35,827 nucleotides of DNA. It comes from an uncultured Prevotella sp. (GTDB lineage Bacteria > Bacteroidota > Bacteroidia > Bacteroidales > Bacteroidaceae). Numbering within the stretch: position 1 is the first letter of the stretch; each line of letters starts with the position of its first letter. The notes beneath the pieces were generated by a model, which was given only the letters and a program-made list of their open reading frames with translations, was not told the DNA's origin and searched no databases. Made by a program: the position numbers and the translations under genes. The DNA lies in contig URER01000025.1 of the NCBI GenBank assembly GCA_900547005.1, forward strand, positions 1 through 35,827. The letters run 5' to 3'. Positions 31,284 through 35,827 of the stretch are shown here, one piece after another.

Positions 31284-31315
31284 CAAATATACCCAATTAC
31301 TCCGAATCAACCAAA
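31284..31315 (-). promoter_or_regulatory. gdhA promoter
   Basis: On the - strand, TTTG (31312-31315) and TATATTTG (31284-31291) are exactly 20 bp apart, a full match to the Bacteroidetes consensus. The start site should lie about 50 bp before the gdhA ATG. Confidence 0.85.
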
Positions 31316-31387
31316 GAAAATCGGGTATATTTTAGTCTCCCATCTTACTTTTTGCTATTATTCACGTTCATAAGGAATCGTAACACA

Positions 31388-32953
31388 TTAGCGGACCACG
31401 TATTTTCGTCCACCTATTATATATATACCGCATGGCAATCCCTTGAGGGCTTCGGTGCGGTTCACGTTCTTTCGCAACGCCACACCCGTCAGGCCATACA
31501 CCGTCACCTGCCCGTTCACAACCTCAGCAGGCACCTGTCCTATTCCGGTCGGCGTCACATTCTTATACAGTTTCACCGGTTTCTGACCGCTTGTTGACTT
31601 GTAGCAGGCAAAACGCGGGCTACCGGAATTGTAATTTATAGCTCTGTTTGAATAAGCATTATTGGCAATTTTTGCCGTTGCTCCGCTGAAACTGACACTC
31701 CACTTCGCATTGTCCGTCGCCGCATTGGCCGAAGAATGGAGTTTATTATCGTCTTTCGTAAGCGACAGATAGACTTTTTCAACAGCGTCATATAGCGTAT
31801 ATGCGCCCGACGTACCGCCCAGGATAATCTGCCGCGGCTTGCCTTCCTCATTGACAAGGGTGGTTATCGTACCGTTGGAAACAGACACTTCAGCATAGCT
31901 TCGCACATCACTTCCTGACGCTGCCATAGCAACCTTCAATCCATCCTGAGCCTCCTCGCACACTATCAGATAGCCCACGCCGGCCTGCAAGTCGGCCGTT
32001 GAGCTTACCATCTTATATATTTGAGCATCTCCGACAGGGTCTGGGTCTGGATTTGGATCAGGTTCCGGGTCAGGGTTTGGATCGGGATTCGGATCCGGGT
32101 CGGGGTTAGGAGTCGTTGCATCGTAGTTATCATAGTCGAAAGCCACATTCTGCTTGTCGCCCCACACAAGCTGCTCCAGTCCCGGATAGTCAACGAACGG
32201 GTTGCGGTTGCCCTGTAGTTTATACACCTCGTTGTTGCGGTTAATCTCCTTTTCCGACACCGGGTCGTTCTTCGCCCATCGCAACAGCATATTTATAGCC
32301 CACTCCTTATATGCCGGATAAGCGTTGCCTGCCAGCATATCACTGCTCCATCCGGCTATCTTGTCCTCATAACACGTAGCCATATAGAAGTAAATGCGCG
32401 CGAAATCGCCCTTATATTCGTCGGCAGGCTCAAACACCGTACCGCTGTATCCCGCCGTCGTACATTCTCCGAGCTTGCTGAATCCTCCGTTCGACTTGTA
32501 CTTTTCGCCGTTTGTTTCACCGAAGGGATAGTTGCTACGACGCCCGTTCACGTAGCCGTCGGTAGGCACAATATGAACCAAATCTGAGTACATCGGCGAC
32601 TTATCATTGAACCAACTCTTCGGCATCGAGTGCTCACGGTTATACACATCGCCCTCTTTCGAGTAATTACCCGCCTTGTCTACGTCGAAGGTAAAGTTCG
32701 TAGTACTCGAATACATATCCCAGACCTTACCGTCTGCACGTCTATCAGTAGTTTTATAACAGTTCCAAAGCCCGTCATAACCTATCGTAGTATGATTTTT
32801 AATTACCCCCCACAGAGCGGTTTTCAGACTTTGGCCTTTCTTTCCATCGGCCGGCTGATAGTAAGTGCCGCTGTTATTAGGTCCTTGCGCAAACAATTGC
32901 GTAACGAAACACAACAGGGCAAACAACATAACACTTTGTTTCTGCATATTCAT
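31388..32953 (-). CDS. Secreted endonuclease I family nuclease with C-terminal sorting-like tail
   Basis: This 521-residue exported nuclease probably degrades extracellular DNA or RNA. After a signal peptide (MNMQKQSVMLFALLCFVTQLFA-Q) comes the endonuclease I domain (about 40-275), with catalytic-type NREHSMPKSWF (H108) and DLVHIVPTDGYVNGRRSNYPFGE. A linker of repeated N-P-D-P units (about 280-306) leads to a beta-rich domain (about 308-470) with NYNSGSPRFACYKS. The last ~45 residues (ending LPCGIYIIGGRKYVVR) resemble the type IX secretion C-terminal sorting region of Prevotella proteins. An ATG at 32947 is equally possible. Its promoter at 32993-33024 is a full consensus match, and the gene appears monocistronic. 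Codon use resembles its neighbours. Confidence 0.9.
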   Translation of the reverse strand: MNMQKQSVMLFALLCFVTQLFAQGPNNSGTYYQPADGKKGQSLKTALWGVIKNHTTIGYDGLWNCYKTTDRRADGKVWDMYSSTTNFTFDVDKAGNYSKEGDVYNREHSMPKSWFNDKSPMYSDLVHIVPTDGYVNGRRSNYPFGETNGEKYKSNGGFSKLGECTTAGYSGTVFEPADEYKGDFARIYFYMATCYEDKIAGWSSDMLAGNAYPAYKEWAINMLLRWAKNDPVSEKEINRNNEVYKLQGNRNPFVDYPGLEQLVWGDKQNVAFDYDNYDATTPNPDPDPNPDPNPDPEPDPNPDPDPVGDAQIYKMVSSTADLQAGVGYLIVCEEAQDGLKVAMAASGSDVRSYAEVSVSNGTITTLVNEEGKPRQIILGGTSGAYTLYDAVEKVYLSLTKDDNKLHSSANAATDNAKWSVSFSGATAKIANNAYSNRAINYNSGSPRFACYKSTSGQKPVKLYKNVTPTGIGQVPAEVVNGQVTVYGLTGVALRKNVNRTEALKGLPCGIYIIGGRKYVVR

Positions 32954-32992
32954 AGTTCTGATGTTAACAGATTGGAATCATTATTGTGGCCA

Positions 32993-33024
32993 CAAATATA
33001 ATACTTTATACCGACACAAACAAA
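32993..33024 (-). promoter_or_regulatory. Promoter of the secreted endonuclease gene
   Basis: On the - strand, TTTG (33021-33024) and TATATTTG (32993-33000) are exactly 20 bp apart. The likely start site is about 35 bp before the ATG. R3 begins about 130 bp further upstream. Confidence 0.8.
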
Positions 33025-33154
33025 TATTATTTATGCAGAAATTAATCATTAGTAAAAAATAACAACCAATTTTTCATATCTGTTTTGGTAATTCCCGACC
33101 GTATATTCAATATTTTTTTTCGCTCTTATTTCATTCGTTTTTCAACCCCGTTTT

Positions 33155-33691
33155 GTAAAATTTATTTACCAAAATCAGCACTTTCAGAAATTGATTCTAC
33201 TGTGTTAACAACGGTTAAATATAGGTCTCGTTACTCATTTTTGACCGTTTTCCGACCTCAAAAATCCCAACTCCCGACTCAAAATTCGTAACTCAAAATT
33301 CCAAAACGGCCTCCGTTGGAAAAATGCCGACCCATTTTTCTTCAAAATTTGCCGTCCTGGAAAACGCTGAAAAATGCCGTTTTCGAGCCATTTAACGTTT
33401 GTTAGCTTTCAAAAGTGGCACTTTTGGAGTGCGTTTCAGGCCGTTTTGCATTGCAACGGGATAGGTTTTGGAAGCCAAAAGTGGCTCCGTTGGCGTCTAA
33501 CGGAGCCTCCGTTGCAATTTTACGAGGCCTTTTTTAGCTCCAAAAACGGCCATTTTTAAAAGAAAATAGGATAAATTCCTGATTGTCAGAGACTTATCCT
33601 ATTTTTGCGTAAAACGTCGTATTTTGCGATATTTTCGGGCAGGAAAGATTTCAAAGAAAATACAGCGAGTTTTCAACGGTTATTTGTAAAG
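33155..33691 (+). repeat. Repeat element R3, 537 bp, non-coding, dyad-rich
   Basis: This is the third copy of the R element, upstream of the - strand endonuclease gene and downstream of the aminopeptidase gene. Anchors: GTAAAATTTATTTAC at 33155, AAAAGTGGCACTTTT at 33411-33425, AACGGAGCCTCCGTT at 33499-33513, CTGATTGTCAG at 33579-33589, TTGTAAAG at 33684-33691. Unlike the others, the CTGAT dyad here is enclosed by a perfect 12-bp stem (33563-33574 with 33594-33605). Small open frames inside (33085-33291, 33374-33559) are not conserved. The rest of the 32954-33869 gap holds the endonuclease promoter and a long hairpin. Confidence 0.93.
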
Positions 33692-33721
33692 ATTTTTGAC
33701 AATAAAAAGAGGAGAAGAAAC

Positions 33722-33828
33722 GGGGATTGGAGATTATGAATGGAGGATTGAGAATACCTACTTAAAATTGCGCTCACATAACAGACACAAAGTATTTCTT
33801 AATCCTACATCCACAATCCCCAATCCTC
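33722..33828. repeat. Long GA/CT hairpin next to R3
   Basis: Arms 33722-33757 and 33792-33828 can pair over about 36 positions with several mismatches (GGGGATTGG against CCAATCCTC at the base). The loop is 34 nt. It lies about 40 bp beyond the aminopeptidase stop and about 30 bp past R3, the same R-then-hairpin order as R1 and 1549-1640. Confidence 0.7.
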
Positions 33829-33869
33829 GAAAACGTCAGTCAGGTCTTCCCACACCGGGAGATAGGAAT

Positions 33870-35657
33870 CTAAAGTTCCTTCGTAACTTCTCTAAGCCAC
33901 TCTTTTTCTTCATCATTAAGATATGGTGAGAGCTTCTCATAGACGGTTTTATGGTAGCTGTTAAGCCAAGCGCACTCGTCGGGAGTGAGCATCGAGACGA
34001 TGATTGGGGCGGTGTCTATCGGACAAAGGGTGAGCGTCTCGAAGCCGAGGAAGTCGCCGCACTCGGTCGAGAGATAGGGAACGACAAGCAAGGTGTTCTC
34101 TATGCGCACGCCAAACCGACCGGCAAGGTAGATGCCAGGTTCATCGGTGACGGTCATTCCGGCACGCAGGGGTGCAGGACGATACTCCATGCGGATTTGA
34201 TGCGGCCCCTCGTGCACATTCAGAAAACTGCCCACGCCGTGTCCCGTGCCGTGCATGAAGTTGAGTCCGGCAGCCCACAGGTCTTTGCGCGCTATGGCAT
34301 CGAGCTGCGTACCGCTTGCGCCATCGGGAAATTTCAGCATCTGGAGCTGTATATGTCCTTTGAGAACGAGGGTGTAGACGCGCTTCTGTTCCTCGGTGAG
34401 AGGGCCGAGAGCAATCGTCCGGGTTATGTCCGTTGTGCCGTCGAGATACTGCGCTCCGCTGTCGATGAGTACCAATCCCTCGGGACGGAGAGGCACGTCG
34501 GTCGCAGGCGTGGCCTCATAATGCACTATCGCACCGTGCTCCTGATAGCCTACGATGGTGTCGAAGCTGATGCCACGGAACAACGGTTGCTCGGCACGGT
34601 AGGCCGTAAGCATCTCGTCGGCAGACACCTCGGTGAGCCTGCCCTGCTCCACCGCAGTCTTGAAACGGCTCAGAAACTTCACCAACGCCACACCGTCGCG
34701 CAGCATTGCGTTGCGGAATCCCTGCATCTCAACACCGTTCTTCACAGCTTTCAGCGTCGGTATGGGCGAAGCGTGGCTCACAATCTTGCGGCGCACGGCC
34801 TTAGTCAGCGTGTAGCTTGTCTCATCCGGGTCGAGCAGGATATTGTATTCCAAATAGTTGCTCAGCCCTCTCGCCACGTTCGCGTAGTCGTCTGTTGCCA
34901 CGCCCTGCGTCATCAGATAAGCAGAAACCTCCGCGGTGAGTTTCTCCTTATTTATATATAATGTGACGGATGTGGGCGAAATGAGCAGATAGGATACGAA
35001 CACGGGGTTACAATGTACGTCGGTGCCACGCAGATTGAGCGTCCATGCGATGTCGTCGAGCGCGGACACGAGCATTCCGTCGGCATGGACGGTGCGCAGG
35101 GCGCGTCGGATGCGAGTCAGTTTGTCGGCGGCAGATTCGCCGGCGTACTCCATCGGATGTATGAACACAGGCGCGTCAGGGATAGAAGGACGGTCGTGCC
35201 ATATCCGTTGCATTGGGTCGAAGTTGGTGCGGAGCGTTATTCCGCCCTCAGCACGCAACTCACTGACGAGAGTTTCCACCGTAGCGGCCGAGTTGCACAT
35301 ACCGTTGAGCGCCACCTCCGGACTTTTCTCATCGGCCAACTCATGTCCGAGCCATTGCGGAATGGTGGGTGTACCGCTCATACGCTCCTTCATCAAGACA
35401 TATTCCGTACCTTGCAGTTGCTCCTCGGCAGCGAGAAAGTAGCGCGAGTCGGTCCACAGAGCTGCGCTGCTTAGCGTTACCACCGCCGTGCCAGCCGACC
35501 CGTCGAAGCCGGAAATCCATTTTCTCGACTCCCATCGGGCAGGTATATACTCTCCATTATGCGGGTCGGTGCTCGGTATGATTACCGCCGACAGATGTTC
35601 TTCGCGCATCACTTGTCGCAATGCCGCCACCCTTTGTGCTATCGTTTCGTTTGTCAT
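33870..35657 (-). CDS. Aminopeptidase P family (Xaa-Pro) metallopeptidase
   Basis: This 595-residue enzyme removes an N-terminal residue next to proline. It has the eukaryotic-like three-domain layout: two creatinase-type N-terminal domains (about 1-300, starting with AALRQVMREEHLSAVIIPSTDPHNGEY) and a pita-bread catalytic domain. The dinuclear metal ligands are visible: two Asp in LIDSGAQYLDGTTDITRT, His in MHGTGHGVGSFLNVHEGP, Glu in TVTDEPGIYLAGRFG and Glu in VRIENTLLVV. A C-terminal ~60-residue extension (DECAWLNSYHKTVYEKLSPYL) is normal for this long form. There is no signal peptide, so it acts in the cytoplasm. Its upstream region contains the 66-bp tandem repeats. Confidence 0.95.
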   Translation of the reverse strand: MTNETIAQRVAALRQVMREEHLSAVIIPSTDPHNGEYIPARWESRKWISGFDGSAGTAVVTLSSAALWTDSRYFLAAEEQLQGTEYVLMKERMSGTPTIPQWLGHELADEKSPEVALNGMCNSAATVETLVSELRAEGGITLRTNFDPMQRIWHDRPSIPDAPVFIHPMEYAGESAADKLTRIRRALRTVHADGMLVSALDDIAWTLNLRGTDVHCNPVFVSYLLISPTSVTLYINKEKLTAEVSAYLMTQGVATDDYANVARGLSNYLEYNILLDPDETSYTLTKAVRRKIVSHASPIPTLKAVKNGVEMQGFRNAMLRDGVALVKFLSRFKTAVEQGRLTEVSADEMLTAYRAEQPLFRGISFDTIVGYQEHGAIVHYEATPATDVPLRPEGLVLIDSGAQYLDGTTDITRTIALGPLTEEQKRVYTLVLKGHIQLQMLKFPDGASGTQLDAIARKDLWAAGLNFMHGTGHGVGSFLNVHEGPHQIRMEYRPAPLRAGMTVTDEPGIYLAGRFGVRIENTLLVVPYLSTECGDFLGFETLTLCPIDTAPIIVSMLTPDECAWLNSYHKTVYEKLSPYLNDEEKEWLREVTKEL

Positions 35658-35689
35658 GTCGTCTGTAATAAATTTAAGTTTCTACTACC

Positions 35690-35827
35690 AAAATAGCGCA
35701 AACCGAACGCAATAGAACTTGTTCTAAATTGCTGAGGTGAAGCCTATTTTATGCAAAAATAGTGCAAACCGAACGCAATAGAACTTGTTCTAAATTGCTG
35801 AGGTGAAGCCTATTTTATGCAAAAATA
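35690..35827. repeat. 66-bp tandem repeat, two copies plus start of a third
   Basis: Copies begin at 35690 and 35756, and a third starts at 35822 and is cut by the window end. The first two differ at one base (GCGC versus GTGC). Each unit holds a dyad, GCAATAGAAC-tt-GTTCTaaATTGC (35709-35732), and the joint between units makes CTATTTT...AAAATAG (35744-35762). It lies just upstream of the aminopeptidase start, and each unit joint carries a TATTTTTG (- strand) resembling a -7 promoter element. Similar GCAAACCGAnCGCAAT-containing repeats occur upstream of genes in other Bacteroidales, as I recall. Confidence 0.93.

Noticed and set aside
33951..34961. 336-residue + strand frame opposite the aminopeptidase gene
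   Set aside because: Antisense shadow; the - strand frame has all metal ligands of the family.
1..35827. tRNA or rRNA genes
   Set aside because: No cloverleaf, TTCGA arm or rRNA-like sequence was noticed on either strand in the intergenic regions; this was by eye only.

Overview
The window looks like a piece of a Bacteroidales chromosome, most likely Prevotella/Segatella-like (family fairly sure, genus inferred). Evidence: the order parA-parB-DUF5683-LysM transglycosylase-rel; paired DUF4252 proteins flanking an ECF sigma factor; a DUF2752 and a TM2 protein side by side; a T9SS-like C-terminal tail on a secreted nuclease; and promoters of the Bacteroidetes form TTTG-N20-TAnnTTTG, four of them with exact 20-nt spacing. 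Both ends look like assembly-graph ends: bases 1-28 are the exact reverse complement of bases inside surE, and the last ~138 bases are a 66-bp tandem repeat cut off mid-unit.

Layout. 81-866: surE (-). 867-1747: long intergenic region with repeat copy R1, a long hairpin and the parA promoter. 1748-7946: a tight + strand housekeeping cluster: parA, parB, a DUF5683 membrane protein, a MltD-like transglycosylase and bifunctional (p)ppGpp synthetase/hydrolase. 8075-9049: secreted pectinesterase. 9123-9254: an array of six ~22-nt units ahead of mnmA (9434-10510). 10518-17275: a - strand block: YihY family membrane protein, a HAD phosphatase with an unusual C-terminal domain, pgi, gpsA, lysS. 17276-18218: intergenic region with repeat copy R2. 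18219-19789: TM2 protein, DUF2752 protein, ZIP metal transporter (+). 19801-22017: PhoR/PhoB-like sensor kinase and regulator (-). 22316-25273: an AT-rich cassette of two overlapping lipoprotein genes facing a LytTR regulator and a LytS-type kinase. 25739-27779: ECF sigma operon (DUF4252, sigma, putative anti-sigma, DUF4252). 27882-32953: cysK, rlpA-like, gdhA, secreted endonuclease I (all -). 32954-33869: intergenic region with repeat copy R3. 33870-35657: aminopeptidase P family gene (-).

The coding content is mostly ordinary core metabolism, cell envelope and signalling. The unexplained part is between the genes. R1, R2 and R3 are three copies, in the same orientation, of an apparently non-coding element. 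Anchor motifs fall at offsets 0, 256, 424 and 529 in all three, so all copies span exactly 537 bp with no net insertion or deletion despite many substitutions. They are rich in dyads and in an iterated CTCCGTT box. A second class consists of long purine/pyrimidine hairpins, three of whose arms run into the stop codons of surE, lysS and cysK. A third is the 22-nt array before mnmA. I see no tRNA, rRNA, CRISPR array, transposase or prophage gene.
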